A DNA stretch of 64,000 nucleotides, from positions 2,046,001 to 2,110,000 of the forward strand of contig NZ_CP008896.1 of the NCBI RefSeq assembly GCF_000730425.1, written 5' to 3'. How positions within the stretch are numbered: position 1 is the stretch's first letter; every line of letters begins with the position of its first letter. The translations under genes were made by a program, and so were the position numbers. The notes below the pieces were generated by a model. The model searched no databases, was not told the DNA's origin, and saw only the letters and a program-made list of their open reading frames with translations. Of the stretch, positions 9,543-19,976 are shown in pieces. Source of the DNA: Pseudomonas fluorescens. GTDB taxonomy: Bacteria > Pseudomonadota > Gammaproteobacteria > Pseudomonadales > Pseudomonadaceae.

Positions 9543-12500
9543 ATGAAAAGAATGCTGATTAACGCAACTCAACCCGAAGAGTTGCGTGTTGCACTGGTAG
9601 ATGGCCAACGCCTCTACGACCTGGACATCGAGTCCGGTGCACGCGAGCAGAAGAAGGCCAACATCTATAAAGGCCGGATTACTCGCATCGAGCCGAGCCT
9701 TGAGGCTGCCTTTGTCGATTTTGGCTCTGAGCGCCATGGCTTCCTGCCCCTCAAAGAAATTTCCCGCGAATACTTCAAGAAAGCCCCTGAAGGCCGCGTG
9801 AACATCAAGGACGTCCTGAGCGAAGGCCAGGAAGTCATCGTTCAGGTAGAAAAAGAAGAACGTGGCAACAAGGGCGCAGCCCTGACCACCTTCATCAGCC
9901 TGGCTGGCCGCTACCTGGTCCTGATGCCGAACAACCCGCGTGCCGGCGGCATCTCCCGTCGCATCGAAGGCGAAGAGCGCAACGAACTGCGTGAAGCGCT
10001 GAACGGCCTCATCGCCCCTGCCGACATGGGCTTGATCGTGCGCACTGCCGGCCTTGGCCGCAGCAGCGAAGAAATGCAGTGGGACCTCGATTACCTGCTG
10101 CAACTGTGGACCGCTATCAAAGAAGCCTCCCTGGACCGTTCCGCGCCATTCCTGATCTATCAGGAAAGCAACGTGATCATCCGCGCCATCCGCGACTACC
10201 TGCGCCAGGACATCGGCGAAGTGCTGATCGACAGCGTTGAAGCCCAGGACGAAGCCCTGACCTTCATCCGCCAGGTGATGCCGCAGTACGCCAGCAAGAT
10301 CAAGCTGTACGAAGACAGCGTGCCGCTGTTCAACCGCTTCCAGATCGAAAGCCAGATCGAAACCGCCTTCCAGCGTGTGGTCGAGCTGCCTTCCGGCGGC
10401 TCCATCGTGATCGATCCGACCGAAGCCCTGGTGTCCATCGACATCAACTCGGCACGCGCCACCAAAGGCAGCGACATCGAAGAAACCGCCCTGCAGACCA
10501 ACCTGGAAGCGGCCGAAGAAATCGCTCGCCAACTGCGCCTGCGTGATATCGGCGGTCTGATCGTGATCGACTTCATCGACATGACCCCAGCCAAGAACCA
10601 GCGCGCCGTGGAAGAAAAAGTCCGCGAGTGCCTGGAAGCCGACCGTGCCCGCGTACAGGTTGGCCGTATCTCGCGCTTCGGCCTGCTGGAAATGTCCCGC
10701 CAGCGCCTGCGTCCATCCCTGGGCGAAAGCAGCGGTATCGTCTGCCCGCGTTGCAACGGCACCGGCATTATCCGTGACGTTGAATCGCTGTCCCTGGCGA
10801 TCCTGCGCCTGATCGAAGAAGAAGCCCTGAAAGACCGCACCGCCGAAGTCCGCGCGCAGGTGCCGATCCCGGTTGCAGCCTTCCTGCTCAACGAAAAACG
10901 CAACTCGATCACCAAGATCGAACTGCGCACCCGTGCCCGTATCGTGATCCTGCCGAACGATCACCTCGAGACGCCGCACTTCGAAGTACAGCGCCTGCGC
11001 GACGACAGCCCGGAGGCCCACAGCGGCCAGTCCAGCTACGAAATCGCCGCTGCCGCTGCCGAAGTCGAAGAAGTCCAGCCAGCCGCCGCGACCCGCACCC
11101 TGGTTCGCCAGGAAGCTGCCGTCAAGACCGCGCCAGCCCGTGCCAATGCACCGGTACCGGCTGAAGCCGCTGCACCGGTTGCCGCGCCTGCCTCCCTGCC
11201 AGAGCCAAGCCTGTTCAAGGGCCTGGTGAAGTCGCTGGTCAGCCTGTTCGCCACCAAGGAAGAGCCTGCAGCTCCAGCCGTGGTCGAGAAGCCAGCTGCT
11301 GAACGCCCGGCACGCAACGAAGAGCGTCGCAACGGTCGCCAGCAGAGCCGCAACCGCAACGGTCGCCGTGACGAAGAGCGCAAGCCTCGCGAAGAGCGGG
11401 CACCGCGTGAGGAACGCGCACCACGTGAAGAGCGCCAGCGCCGCGAAACCCGTGAAGAAATCCCGGCCGTAGCCCGTGAAGAACGCGCACCGAGTGAAGA
11501 GCGTGCACCACGTGAAGAACGCGCACCGCGTGCGCCTCGTGCCCCGCGTGAAGATCGCAAGCCACGTGGCGAGCGTGAAGAACGTGTACGTGAACTGCGC
11601 GAGCCACTGGACGCCGCCCCAGCTGTAGCAGCCGTTGCGGTGGATGCCGCAACTGAAGAACGCCCGGCCCGCCAGCCCCGTGAAGAGCGTGCGCCACGCC
11701 CACCGCGTGAAGAGCGTCAACCACGCGCCGAACAGGCTGCCGCAGCCAGCGAAGAAGAACTGCTGACCAACGACGAACAGTCACAGGAAGATGGCCAGGA
11801 CAACGCCGAAGGCGATCGTCCACGCCGCCGCTCTCGTGGCCAGCGTCGTCGCAGTAACCGTCGCGAGCGTCAGCGTGACGCCAACGGCAACGTGATCGAA
11901 GGCTCGGAAGAGACCGGCGAAGCCACTGAAGAAACCGCCAACAACGAGCCAACCAGCACCGAACTGGCTGCTGGCCTGGCCGTTACCGCTGCGGTTGCCA
12001 GCTCGGTCATCAGCGCTCCTGCCGAAGCCGAAGCCAACCAGCAGGCCGAACACGCCACCGCTGCCGTGCAGGAAACTGCCGTCGTCGAGGCGCCGGTTGT
12101 CGAAGCCACCACCGTGGTCGAAACACCTGCCGCTCCGGAAGTGGAAGTTGCACCGGTTCGCGAAGCCCAGCCTGAAGCCGAAGTCGTGGCTGCACCTGCG
12201 GTCGTGGTTGAGCCGCAGCCTGTGGTTGAAGCCGTTGTCGAAGCGCCAGCCGCCGAGCCAACCCCGCAAGTGCGTGAAGTTCGCGAAGAACAGACCGCCT
12301 TCCAGTGGACTGCCGAACCCGCCATCACCGCTGAAGCACCGGCACCGGCACCGATAGAAGCGCCAGCACCGGTTGCCGAAGTGGTTATCGTCGAACCTGC
12401 GGTGGTTGCAGAGCCAGTCGTGGTTGCCGAGCCTGCTGCGGTGGCCGTGCAAACCCCAGTGATTGCCGAAGTGGCCGCACCAGTGGTTGAAGCCCCTGCC

Positions 12501-12764
12501 AGCGCCCTTACCGAAAACGGCCGTGCGCCTAACGACCCACGTGAAGTGCGTCGTCGCAAGCGTGAAGCCGAGCGTCTGCAAAAAGAAGCCGAAGCAGCAG
12601 TGGCCACGGTCGTAGTCGAAGCAGCCCCGGCTGCACCGGCCATCGAAGCCGTAGTTGAGCACACTGCCCCGGCCATCGACGAGAACCTGCGTTCCGTTGA
12701 CGAAGTGGTAGAGCACAACCCAAAAGCCCTGGAAGAAGAACACGAGCCTAAACCCCTCGCCTGA
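9543..12764 (+). CDS. rne: Ribonuclease E
   Basis: 1073 residues. The N-terminal catalytic half (about 1-510) has the S1 domain, the DNase I-like Asp in [20 protein letters not shown] and IDFIDM, and the zinc-link CPRCNGTG. The second half is the unstructured scaffold region: Arg/Glu-rich repeats of the [10 protein letters not shown] kind at about residues 615-745, then Ala/Pro/Val-rich sequence. RNase E starts mRNA decay and processes rRNA and tRNA at the inner membrane. The start [10 protein letters not shown] is the conserved family start; the frame is open 16 codons upstream. Confidence 0.98.
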   Translation: MKRMLINATQPEELRVALVDGQRLYDLDIESGAREQKKANIYKGRITRIEPSLEAAFVDFGSERHGFLPLKEISREYFKKAPEGRVNIKDVLSEGQEVIVQVEKEERGNKGAALTTFISLAGRYLVLMPNNPRAGGISRRIEGEERNELREALNGLIAPADMGLIVRTAGLGRSSEEMQWDLDYLLQLWTAIKEASLDRSAPFLIYQESNVIIRAIRDYLRQDIGEVLIDSVEAQDEALTFIRQVMPQYASKIKLYEDSVPLFNRFQIESQIETAFQRVVELPSGGSIVIDPTEALVSIDINSARATKGSDIEETALQTNLEAAEEIARQLRLRDIGGLIVIDFIDMTPAKNQRAVEEKVRECLEADRARVQVGRISRFGLLEMSRQRLRPSLGESSGIVCPRCNGTGIIRDVESLSLAILRLIEEEALKDRTAEVRAQVPIPVAAFLLNEKRNSITKIELRTRARIVILPNDHLETPHFEVQRLRDDSPEAHSGQSSYEIAAAAAEVEEVQPAAATRTLVRQEAAVKTAPARANAPVPAEAAAPVAAPASLPEPSLFKGLVKSLVSLFATKEEPAAPAVVEKPAAERPARNEERRNGRQQSRNRNGRRDEERKPREERAPREERAPREERQRRETREEIPAVAREERAPSEERAPREERAPRAPRAPREDRKPRGEREERVRELREPLDAAPAVAAVAVDAATEERPARQPREERAPRPPREERQPRAEQAAAASEEELLTNDEQSQEDGQDNAEGDRPRRRSRGQRRRSNRRERQRDANGNVIEGSEETGEATEETANNEPTSTELAAGLAVTAAVASSVISAPAEAEANQQAEHATAAVQETAVVEAPVVEATTVVETPAAPEVEVAPVREAQPEAEVVAAPAVVVEPQPVVEAVVEAPAAEPTPQVREVREEQTAFQWTAEPAITAEAPAPAPIEAPAPVAEVVIVEPAVVAEPVVVAEPAAVAVQTPVIAEVAAPVVEAPASALTENGRAPNDPREVRRRKREAERLQKEAEAAVATVVVEAAPAAPAIEAVVEHTAPAIDENLRSVDEVVEHNPKALEEEHEPKPLA

Positions 12765-12778
12765 TTCCAACGGCAACT

Positions 12779-12815
12779 AAAAAGCCCCGCCTGAGCAATC
12801 AGGCGGGGCTTTTTT
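12779..12815 (+). terminator. Intrinsic terminator of rne
   Basis: Perfect 11-base stem GCCCCGCCTGA/TCAGGCGGGGC with GCAA loop, followed by six T, 15 bases after the rne stop. Confidence 0.95.
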
Positions 12816-12845
12816 ATACGTTCTATCCAACGACAACGATCAAAT

Positions 12846-12928
12846 GTGGGAGCTGGCTTGCCGGCGATGGCGGTAGATAGGGATGCGGTGATCTTGAGGT
12901 TGCCATCGCCGGCAAGCCGGCTCCTACA
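12846..12928. repeat. REPIN: inverted pair of REP sequences
   Basis: Two REP palindromes (GGAGCTGGCTTGCCGGCGAT type) in inverted orientation, separated by about 25 bases, the form typical of REPINs moved by RAYT transposases. It sits between rne and the convergent MobA-like gene. Confidence 0.8.
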
Positions 12929-13511
12929 GGGGGTGTGGGAATGTGAGCATTTGCGGTACATCCACATCCCACAACACCCCGGGATCATCCACCGGCACTT
13001 CCCGCACATCAGCCTGGGCAAACAACGACCTGGCGCCACGATCCCCGGTCAGCCCCCTCAAGGCCGGACCCAGGGCCTGGCTGAATGCAACGGGGTGGCC
13101 CCATCGGCCAGCATGCACTGGCACACTGACTCCGTCCACGCGCTCGATCAGCCGCTCAATACTCGACGACCGAATAAAGGGCATATCCCCTAGAACCACC
13201 AGCCAACCCGCTGCCGGGACGCTGGCCGCCACCGCGGCGGCGATACTGTCGCCCATGCCAGGCGAATCCAGCAGTAGCACTTCGCAAGCGTATGCCCTGG
13301 CCAGGCGCATGACCTCGCTGCGCTCTGGTGTTGTGACGACCCAACGCCGGGTGATGCTGGCAGGCAAATTGACCAACACCTGCTCGAATACCGGCCGCGT
13401 CACCCCATCACGCCCCACGCAAGGGGCCAGCAGTTTGTCCTGGCCGTTCTGCGCGCGGAACCGGCTGCCGTGCCCTGCCGCCAGGACAATTGCAGTGATC
13501 GCGCTCGTCAA
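12924..13511 (-). CDS. MobA/MocA-like molybdenum cofactor nucleotidyltransferase
   Basis: 195 residues of the NTP-transferase family: N-terminal VLAAGHGSRF, Lys in QDKLLAP, and VLGDMPFI. Members adjacent to XdhC and molybdenum hydroxylases (MocA) add CMP to molybdopterin to make the cytosine-dinucleotide cofactor those enzymes use. The likely start is TTG at 13511, overlapping the XdhC stop (TTGA), with a GGGGGAGG tract about 6 bases upstream. It is the last gene of the operon. Confidence 0.85.
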   Translation of the reverse strand: MTSAITAIVLAAGHGSRFRAQNGQDKLLAPCVGRDGVTRPVFEQVLVNLPASITRRWVVTTPERSEVMRLARAYACEVLLLDSPGMGDSIAAAVAASVPAAGWLVVLGDMPFIRSSSIERLIERVDGVSVPVHAGRWGHPVAFSQALGPALRGLTGDRGARSLFAQADVREVPVDDPGVLWDVDVPQMLTFPHPL

Positions 13512-14494
13512 CTGACCGCCTCCCCCACGGGCTTGGCTTGCAACAGCGCCACACCGTTCTTGATCGCAACAATGTGCGCCATCAACGACAAGGCAATCTC
13601 TGCCGGCGTGTGGCTGCCAATATGAATACCAATCGGGCCATGCAGCCGCGCAATTGCCTCGGCCGCCAGCCCCAACATCGCCAGGTTCTCCCGGCGTTTA
13701 CGACTATTGACCCGTGACCCCAGGGCACCAATGTAGAACGCGCGGGAGTTCAATGCGGTCAACAGCGCCATATCGTCCAGGCGAGGATCATGGGTCAGGG
13801 CAACAATGGCCGTGCGCTCGTCTGTCTGGATAGTGAGCACCGCCTCATCAGGCATTCCCGGCACAAAGCGCCCATGCTGCGCCTCCCAGCCATGGACAAA
13901 CTCTTTACGGGGGTCACAGATCAGTACTTCAAAATCCAGCAGGCGCGCGATGTCTGCCACGTAGCGCGACAACTGGCCCGCACCGATCAGCAGCAGGCGC
14001 CAGCGCGGGCCGTAGATGGCCCGCAAGCGCTCACCATCAAAACTGACAAGGTCGGACTGGCTCGCCGCACTCAAGCGCACGCCCCCCGTCGCCAAGTCCA
14101 ACTCCCGCGCCACAATTTCATGGGCCTCGCAACGCGCCAGCAACTCGGCAACCCACCCTGGGTCACCCACCCGCTCCTCCGTCAGACGCAAGGTGCCGCC
14201 ACAGGGCAGACCAAACCGCGCAGCTTCATCCCGGGTGACACCATAGGTCACCAGTTGCACCGGCGGCCCATCGTCAGGTAAACGGCCATCGTGCAGACGG
14301 GCGATCAGATCATCCTCGATGCAACCACCGGATACCGAGCCGATCACCACGCCATCGCCGCGCAAGGCCAGCATCGCCCCTGGCGGCCGTGGCGCGCTGC
14401 CCCAGGTCTGGACCACGCTGTACAGCACCACCTGCTGCCCTGCGCGGCGCCACTCCAGCACGCTGCGCAGGACATTCAGATCCACGCTGTCCAT
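13508..14494 (-). CDS. XdhC/CoxI-family molybdenum hydroxylase maturation factor
   Basis: 328 residues from MDSVDLNVLRSVLEWRRAGQ. XdhC-family proteins bind sulfurated molybdenum cofactor and insert it into xanthine dehydrogenase-type enzymes. An N-terminal XdhC domain (GSVSGGCIEDDL) and a C-terminal Rossmann domain (LLIGAGQLSRYVADIARLL, GALGSR) are visible. Its start overlaps the oxidoreductase stop by one base (TGATG), so it is probably dedicated to that enzyme. Confidence 0.93.
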   Translation of the reverse strand: MDSVDLNVLRSVLEWRRAGQQVVLYSVVQTWGSAPRPPGAMLALRGDGVVIGSVSGGCIEDDLIARLHDGRLPDDGPPVQLVTYGVTRDEAARFGLPCGGTLRLTEERVGDPGWVAELLARCEAHEIVARELDLATGGVRLSAASQSDLVSFDGERLRAIYGPRWRLLLIGAGQLSRYVADIARLLDFEVLICDPRKEFVHGWEAQHGRFVPGMPDEAVLTIQTDERTAIVALTHDPRLDDMALLTALNSRAFYIGALGSRVNSRKRRENLAMLGLAAEAIARLHGPIGIHIGSHTPAEIALSLMAHIVAIKNGVALLQAKPVGEAVS

Positions 14495-16815
14495 CAGGCC
14501 TTCGCCTCCTGCTGCCAACCCTGCAACTGATAACGCACTGGCAGACTACGGATGCGCTTGCCAGTGGCGGCAAAGATCGCATTGCACAGCGCCGGCGCAA
14601 TCGGCGGTACGCCCGGCTCACCGACGCCGCCCAGGGGCACCTCACCGGGTGGCGTGACCAAATGTATGACGATTTCTCGGGGCGCCAGGGACATGCGCGC
14701 GACCTCATACATATGGAAATTGTCCTGCTGGACCTTGCCATCCTTGAAGCTGATTTCCCCCAGCACCGCATTACCCAGGCCCATGACGCAGGCACCCTCG
14801 AACTGCGAGCGGATGCGCTCCGGGTTGATCTGCGGGCCACAATCCACGGCGATATCGGCCTTGTGTACGATCAACGTGCCATCACCCTTGACCTCCACCT
14901 CGATCACCGCCGCCACATAGGTGACAAAACTGTAGTGCACCGCCAGCCCCAAACCGCGTCCCTTGGGCAGCGCTCGACCCCAGCCGGCAGCCTTGGCCGC
15001 CGTTTCCAGCACGCCACGCATACGCGCAGTATCAATCGGGTAACGCTCGGGAGACTCGCCGTAGTTCCATTCTTCACTCAAGGTTCGCGGATCGATCTGA
15101 CGATCCGGGCCCAGCAGCTTGAGCTGATATTTCAGCGGATCCTGGCCAGCCTTGTGCGCCAGTTCATCGACAAAGCTCTGAATGGCAAAACCGTGGGGGA
15201 TGTTCGACACCGAACGGTACCAGCCCACACGGGTGTGGGCGGCAGCTTCAGGGTTTTCCAGGCGCACATTGGGAATGGCGTAAGCCATGTTGGTAAAGCC
15301 CATGCCCAACTCGAACGCAGCCTCATGGTTCATGCCCGGCGCAAACAACGCGGTGATGCTCGGTGCCACGGTGCGGTGCAGCCAGCCGGAGGGCATGCCG
15401 TCCTTGTTCAGGCCAGCCTTGAGGTACTCGGCGGAAACGGTATGGAAGTAGGAGTTATGGATATCGTCTTCACGGGTCCACTGCACACGCACGGCCTTGC
15501 CGGGAAACTCCTTGGCCAGCACCGCGGCTTCAATGATGAAGTCCGGCTTGGACTTGCGCCCGAAGCCGCCGCCCAACAGGGTGACGTGGATCGTGACGTT
15601 ATCGAACGGCAGGCCGAGGCGTTCGGCCACCCGCTCGCGCGTGACCTGCGGCGCCTGGCTCGGGGCCCAGGCCTCGCATTGCCCGTCTTGATAACGGGCC
15701 ACGGCAACCATCGGCTCCATCGGCGACTGCGCCAGGTGTGGCAAGTAATACGCAGCGTCGAACGTGCTGTCGGCATCGCTCAGGGCCTGGTCGATGCTGC
15801 CGGTATTGCGCACCACTTTGCCAGGCTGAAGGGCCGCGGCTTCCAGGGTTTTGCGATAGTCGATGGAGTTGTAGCCAGCATTGGCGCCATCCTCCCAGAC
15901 AATCTGCAACGCCTCGCGGCCCTTGATCGCCGCCCAGGTGTTGCTGGCCACCACTGCTACGCCGCCCAAAGGCTGGAATTCCGAGGGCAAGGGCCGGCTT
16001 TCGATTGACAGGACCTTGATCGCCCCGGGGACTTTCAACGCCGCGCTGGCATCGAACGACTTGACCTTGCCGCCATACACTTTGGGCCGCGCAATGGTCG
16101 CGAACAACATGCCGTCAAAATGCACATCGGCACCGTACAGCGCCCGGCCGTTGACGATATCGGCACCGTCGATGGCCTTGGTGGCCTCCTTGCCGATATA
16201 GCGAAATTCCGACGGCTGCTTGAGCCGCAGGCTATCGCGCGCTGGCACCGCCAGTGCACCGGCGGCGGCGGCCAGGGCGCCATAGCCCAGTTCGCGGCCG
16301 CTGGGCTGGTGAATCACTTTATGCAACTGCGCACGACATTCGCCCAGAGGGACTTTCCATTGCTCGGCAGCGGCCTGTTCCAGCATGCTGCGCACGGCTG
16401 CGCCGCAACGGCGCATCGGTTCGTACCAATGGCGCATGCTGCGCGAACCGTCGGTATCCTGGTTGCCGAAACGCACTTCATCGCCCGGCGCTTGCTCGAC
16501 TTTGACCTGGGCCCAATCGGCCTCCAGCTCATCGGCCACCACCATGGCCAAGCTGGTACGAACCCCCTGGCCCATTTCCGAACGGTTGCAGATCACCGTC
16601 ACGCTGCCGTCGGCAGCAATGCTGACGTAGACCTTGGGATCATCGATCACACCATTGGGCATCGCCTCGGCACCGTACTTCTTCACCTCTTCGGCAAAGG
16701 CACCCGGCACGCCCCAACTGGCGGCCACCACCAGGGCAGCGGTGGCGCCAATGCCCTTGAGGAAGCCTCGGCGACTCAGGTTGTTCAGGACGAAATTGCT
16801 CGGCAACCGGCTCAT
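14494..16815 (-). CDS. Tat-exported molybdopterin oxidoreductase large subunit (IorB-like aldehyde/isoquinoline oxidoreductase)
   Basis: 773 residues. The N-terminus carries a twin-arginine signal, SRRGFLKG followed by a hydrophobic stretch ending PGAFA, so the mature enzyme is periplasmic. GGGFGRKSKPDF and VGEPGVPPIAPALCNA are molybdenum-hydroxylase motifs, the second near the conserved catalytic Glu. The family oxidises aldehydes or N-heterocycles; the substrate here cannot be read from sequence. The separate 2Fe-2S subunit precedes it with a 4-base overlap. No cytochrome c subunit gene is adjacent, unlike some relatives. Confidence 0.93.
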   Translation of the reverse strand: MSRLPSNFVLNNLSRRGFLKGIGATAALVVAASWGVPGAFAEEVKKYGAEAMPNGVIDDPKVYVSIAADGSVTVICNRSEMGQGVRTSLAMVVADELEADWAQVKVEQAPGDEVRFGNQDTDGSRSMRHWYEPMRRCGAAVRSMLEQAAAEQWKVPLGECRAQLHKVIHQPSGRELGYGALAAAAGALAVPARDSLRLKQPSEFRYIGKEATKAIDGADIVNGRALYGADVHFDGMLFATIARPKVYGGKVKSFDASAALKVPGAIKVLSIESRPLPSEFQPLGGVAVVASNTWAAIKGREALQIVWEDGANAGYNSIDYRKTLEAAALQPGKVVRNTGSIDQALSDADSTFDAAYYLPHLAQSPMEPMVAVARYQDGQCEAWAPSQAPQVTRERVAERLGLPFDNVTIHVTLLGGGFGRKSKPDFIIEAAVLAKEFPGKAVRVQWTREDDIHNSYFHTVSAEYLKAGLNKDGMPSGWLHRTVAPSITALFAPGMNHEAAFELGMGFTNMAYAIPNVRLENPEAAAHTRVGWYRSVSNIPHGFAIQSFVDELAHKAGQDPLKYQLKLLGPDRQIDPRTLSEEWNYGESPERYPIDTARMRGVLETAAKAAGWGRALPKGRGLGLAVHYSFVTYVAAVIEVEVKGDGTLIVHKADIAVDCGPQINPERIRSQFEGACVMGLGNAVLGEISFKDGKVQQDNFHMYEVARMSLAPREIVIHLVTPPGEVPLGGVGEPGVPPIAPALCNAIFAATGKRIRSLPVRYQLQGWQQEAKA

Positions 16816-17282
16816 GCCTTGGCCCCCTGCAAGTGAGTAGCGGCCTGGCGGATCGCCGTTTTGATGCGGTTATATGTGCCACAACGGCAGATATTGCCGA
16901 CCATGGCCTCTTCAATCTGCGCATCGCTGGGGTTGGGGTTGGTTTTCAGCAATGCCGTGGCCGACATGATCTGCCCACCCTGACAGTACCCGCATTGGGC
17001 CACCGCCGTATCCAGCCACGCTTGCTGTACAACCTGGCCGACCGGGTCATTGTGCAGGTTGTCGATGGTGCTGACGTTCTGCCCTTTGACCGAACCAATA
17101 GGCGTGATGCAACTGCGGGCCGGCGAGCCGTCGATATGAATGGTGCAGGCGCCACACAGGCCCATGCCGCACCCGAACTTGGTGCCGTTGTAACCCGCTA
17201 CGTCGCGGATCGCCCACAACAGGGGCATGTCCTCGGTGACATCCAGCGGATGATCTTGACCGTTGAGTTTGAGAGTAATCAT
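16812..17282 (-). CDS. (2Fe-2S)-binding small subunit of the molybdenum hydroxylase (IorA-like)
   Basis: 156 residues from ATG at 17282; a GTG two codons earlier is an alternative start. Two cluster domains are visible: plant-type ferredoxin cysteines in GCGMGLCGACTIHIDG, then CGYCQGGQIM and NICRCGTYNRI. It passes electrons from the molybdenum subunit. It has no export signal of its own, so it is presumably carried out of the cell with the Tat-signal partner. First gene of a four-gene leftward operon. Confidence 0.93.
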   Translation of the reverse strand: MITLKLNGQDHPLDVTEDMPLLWAIRDVAGYNGTKFGCGMGLCGACTIHIDGSPARSCITPIGSVKGQNVSTIDNLHNDPVGQVVQQAWLDTAVAQCGYCQGGQIMSATALLKTNPNPSDAQIEEAMVGNICRCGTYNRIKTAIRQAATHLQGAKA

Positions 17283-17477
17283 GGGCACGCCCGCATAGTG
17301 ATTGGAGTATGGGGTCGAGCTATCTGCCGCTTTCAGGGGAGCGGAGTCGGTTCACGCAGATGGCTCAGGCTAATCGGGCTCTCTTGTGAAGACAGGTCTT
17401 CACCGGGCCTTTGATAAACAACATCTATCGAACGATAAACAGGCATCGTTAGCCTGCTAAGTTAACCCACCATTCAC

Positions 17478-17506
17478 AAAAAAGCCCTGCAATGCAGGGC
17501 TTTTTT
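17478..17506 (-). terminator. Intrinsic terminator of murB
   Basis: Stem GCCCTGC/GCAGGGC with a 3-base loop, flanked by six A and six T, about 20 bases after the murB stop. Symmetric, so it could work in both directions. Confidence 0.9.
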
Positions 17507-17525
17507 CAACACGCTAGAGCGTAGC

Positions 17526-18545
17526 TCAATAACGATTGGGCTCCATTTCCAGATCGACCTCGAAGCGCTCGGCGATATCACGCTGAATGCGTTGGGCCAG
17601 GCTGGAAATATCCAGGCCCGTCGCCGCGCCATAATTGACCAGCACCAGCGCCTGCAGACGATGCACGCCCGCATCACCGTCGCGAAAGCCTTTCCAGCCG
17701 GCCTTTTCAATCAACCAGCCCGCTGCCAGTTTCACTTGGCCGTCAGCCTGGGGATAGGCCACCAGATCGGGATATTGCAGCTTTAACTGCGCTGCCTGCA
17801 CCTGGGACACCAGGGGGTTCTTGAAAAAGCTGCCGGCATTGCCCAAGACCGCAGGGTCGGGCAGTTTTTCACTGCGGATGCTGCAAATGGCCCGGCTGAC
17901 ATCGCTCGGCGTCGCCTGGGTAATCCCCTGTTCGGCCAGGCGTTGTTGCACCGGGCCATAGCCGAGTTTGAGGTGAGAGACGCGGCTCAGGGCAAAACGC
18001 ACCCGCAGGATCAACCAGCGCCCCACCTCGTGCTTGAACACGCTGTCGCGGTAGGCGAAGTGGCACTCTGACAGGCTGAAATCCCGCAACTCGCCAGTCT
18101 GGCGGTCGAGGGCGGTCAGGCCCGCGAACACATCCTTGATCTCGACACCGTAGGCGCCGATGTTCTGCATCGGTGCCGCACCGACAGTACCGGGAATCAA
18201 GCTGAGGTTTTCCAGGCCGCAAAACCCTTGCTCAAGGGTCCACAGCACAAAGGGGTGCCAGGCCTCACCCGCCTCGGCTTCCACCACAACCTGCTGCGCA
18301 TCCTCGTGCAGAATGCGGATCCCCTGGGTCGCCATACGCAATACCAGCGCCGGGATATCCTGGGTCAGCAGCAGGTTGCTGCCGCCCCCGATCACCAGCA
18401 ATGGCAACTGTTGCGTGGCCGCGCAGGCCAGGGCCTCGCGCACATCCGCATCGCTGTGGGCCTCGGCGAACAACTGCGCGCGCACGTCGATGCCAAAACT
18501 GTTGAAGGCCTTCAGGGACACCTGGGGCCGTACATCCAGGCTCAT
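17526..18545 (-). CDS. murB: UDP-N-acetylenolpyruvoylglucosamine reductase
   Basis: 339 residues, type I MurB length. It reduces enolpyruvyl-UDP-GlcNAc to UDP-MurNAc with FAD and NADPH in cytosolic peptidoglycan precursor synthesis. The N-terminal FNSFGIDVRA and GGGSNLLL form the FAD site; IPGTVGAAPMQNIGAYG and NAGSFFKNP carry active-site residues. It overlaps the phosphatase gene by four bases (ATGA). Confidence 0.97.
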   Translation of the reverse strand: MSLDVRPQVSLKAFNSFGIDVRAQLFAEAHSDADVREALACAATQQLPLLVIGGGSNLLLTQDIPALVLRMATQGIRILHEDAQQVVVEAEAGEAWHPFVLWTLEQGFCGLENLSLIPGTVGAAPMQNIGAYGVEIKDVFAGLTALDRQTGELRDFSLSECHFAYRDSVFKHEVGRWLILRVRFALSRVSHLKLGYGPVQQRLAEQGITQATPSDVSRAICSIRSEKLPDPAVLGNAGSFFKNPLVSQVQAAQLKLQYPDLVAYPQADGQVKLAAGWLIEKAGWKGFRDGDAGVHRLQALVLVNYGAATGLDISSLAQRIQRDIAERFEVDLEMEPNRY

Positions 18546-19006
18546 AACCGCCCCTTCAATTCGATCACCAGCAAATCACAAGCCGCCTCGATCAGGTCCA
18601 GGACCTGCTCGAAACCCTGCTCGCTGTCGTAATACGGATCCGGCACTTCATCCACCAGACAGTCGTAGCGGCGCAGGAACAGGTCCAGCTCCGCCTTGCC
18701 CTGGGCCGGCTGCATGGCCTTGAGGTTGCGCAGGTTGCTCTGGTCCATGGCCAGGATCAGGTCATAGCGCGCAAAATCGGCGCGCGACACCTGCTGGGCA
18801 CGCTGGGCCGACAGGTCGTAGCCACGGCGCAGGGCCGCGTGTTGGCTGCGTTTGTCCGGCGCCTTGCCGATATGCCATTCGCCGGTACCGGCTGAAGCCA
18901 CCTCGACCCGGCCCGCCAGCCCGGCTGCCCGCAGTTTGTGGCGCAGGACACCTTCGGCGGTAGGCGAGCGACAGATATTGCCCAGACACACAAACAGGAC
19001 TTCCAT
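18542..19006 (-). CDS. Low-molecular-weight protein-tyrosine phosphatase
   Basis: 154 residues with the LMW-PTP P-loop CLGNICRSPTAEG at the extreme N-terminus (Cys7, Arg13) and the general-acid loop VPDPYYD. The family dephosphorylates tyrosine, often on polysaccharide kinases, but no kinase is adjacent here, so the partner is unknown. The start overlaps the kdsB stop by one base. Gene order kdsB-ptp-murB is conserved in Pseudomonas. Confidence 0.93.
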   Translation of the reverse strand: MEVLFVCLGNICRSPTAEGVLRHKLRAAGLAGRVEVASAGTGEWHIGKAPDKRSQHAALRRGYDLSAQRAQQVSRADFARYDLILAMDQSNLRNLKAMQPAQGKAELDLFLRRYDCLVDEVPDPYYDSEQGFEQVLDLIEAACDLLVIELKGRL

Positions 19007-19770
19007 CAAACCCCCAGCAATCGACGCACGCGCTCAAGGTCTTGCGGCGTATCGACGCCAGCCGGTGGAGCTTCCATCGCATCATCGACATGGATCCGCA
19101 CGCCGTGCCACAGGGCTCGCAACTGCTCCAGGGCCTCGGTGTCTTCCAGCCAGCACGGGCCCCAGCTGACGAAATCATGCAGGAAGCCGGCGCGATAGGC
19201 ATAGATACCGATATGGCGGCGATATGGCACGCCGGCCGGCAATACCTCACGCTGCCTGGCGAACTCGTCGCGCGCCCAGGGCAGGGTCGAACGGCTGAAG
19301 GTCAAGGCCAGGCCGTTGATGTCGCTGACCACCTTGACCACGTTGGGGTTGAACAGCGTCTCAATGTCTTCGATAGGTTCGGCCAGGGTCGCCATGCGTG
19401 CCTCGGCATGGGCGGCCAGGTTGGCAGCGACCTGATCGATGACACACGGCGGGATCAGCGGCTCGTCGCCCTGCACATTGACCACGATGGCGTCCGGCGC
19501 CAGGCCCAGGTGCGTGGCGACTTCGGCCAGGCGATCGGTGCCGGAATTGTGATCTTCACGGGTCAGCACCGCTTCGGCGCCGAAACCCTTGCAGGCCTCG
19601 ATGATCCGCAGGTCATCAGTGGCCACCACCACGCGCTGGGCGTTGCTTTTGCAGGCCTGTTCCCAGACCAGCTGGATCATCGGCTTGCCGCCGATCAACT
19701 GCAGCGGTTTGCCGGGCAGGCGAGTGGAGGCGTAGCGCGATGGGATGACTACAGTGAAGGCAGTGGTCAT
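19006..19770 (-). CDS. kdsB: CMP-KDO synthetase
   Basis: 254 residues. It activates KDO with CTP for lipopolysaccharide inner-core synthesis in the cytosol. The N-terminus [17 protein letters not shown] is the nucleotidyltransferase signature. [24 protein letters not shown] and [11 protein letters not shown] are conserved KdsB motifs. It overlaps the Trm112-like gene by four bases and lies near lpxK, grouping lipid A and core functions. Confidence 0.97.
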   Translation of the reverse strand: MTTAFTVVIPSRYASTRLPGKPLQLIGGKPMIQLVWEQACKSNAQRVVVATDDLRIIEACKGFGAEAVLTREDHNSGTDRLAEVATHLGLAPDAIVVNVQGDEPLIPPCVIDQVAANLAAHAEARMATLAEPIEDIETLFNPNVVKVVSDINGLALTFSRSTLPWARDEFARQREVLPAGVPYRRHIGIYAYRAGFLHDFVSWGPCWLEDTEALEQLRALWHGVRIHVDDAMEAPPAGVDTPQDLERVRRLLGV

Positions 19771-19952
19771 TTATCCAGGCGCTCGTCGGTCGTCAGGGTA
19801 CGGGCTTCGCTTTCCAGCATCACCGGGATGCCATCGCGGATCGGGTAGGCCAGGCCGGCGCCTTTACTGATCAGCTCGGTCTTGTCGGCACTGAGCTTGA
19901 GCGGGCCTTTGCAGATCGGGCAAGCGAGGATATCGAGCAGTTTGGTGTCCAT
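19767..19952 (-). CDS. Trm112/YcaR family small protein
   Basis: 61 residues beginning [20 protein letters not shown]. Trm112-family proteins are short and often activate methyltransferases in eukaryotes; the bacterial role between lpxK and kdsB is unproven. Only the CPIC pair of cysteines is present, so any zinc site would be incomplete or intermolecular. The position is conserved (ycaR in E. coli). Confidence 0.9.
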   Translation of the reverse strand: MDTKLLDILACPICKGPLKLSADKTELISKGAGLAYPIRDGIPVMLESEARTLTTDERLDK

Positions 19953-19976
19953 GGGGGGTTCCTGGATAAAAACGGT

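Noticed and set aside
9327..11720. 797-residue minus-strand frame opposite rne
   Set aside because: Low-complexity mirror of the rne coding sequence (Phe, Thr and Arg-rich in phase with Arg/Glu repeats), no RBS or family match.
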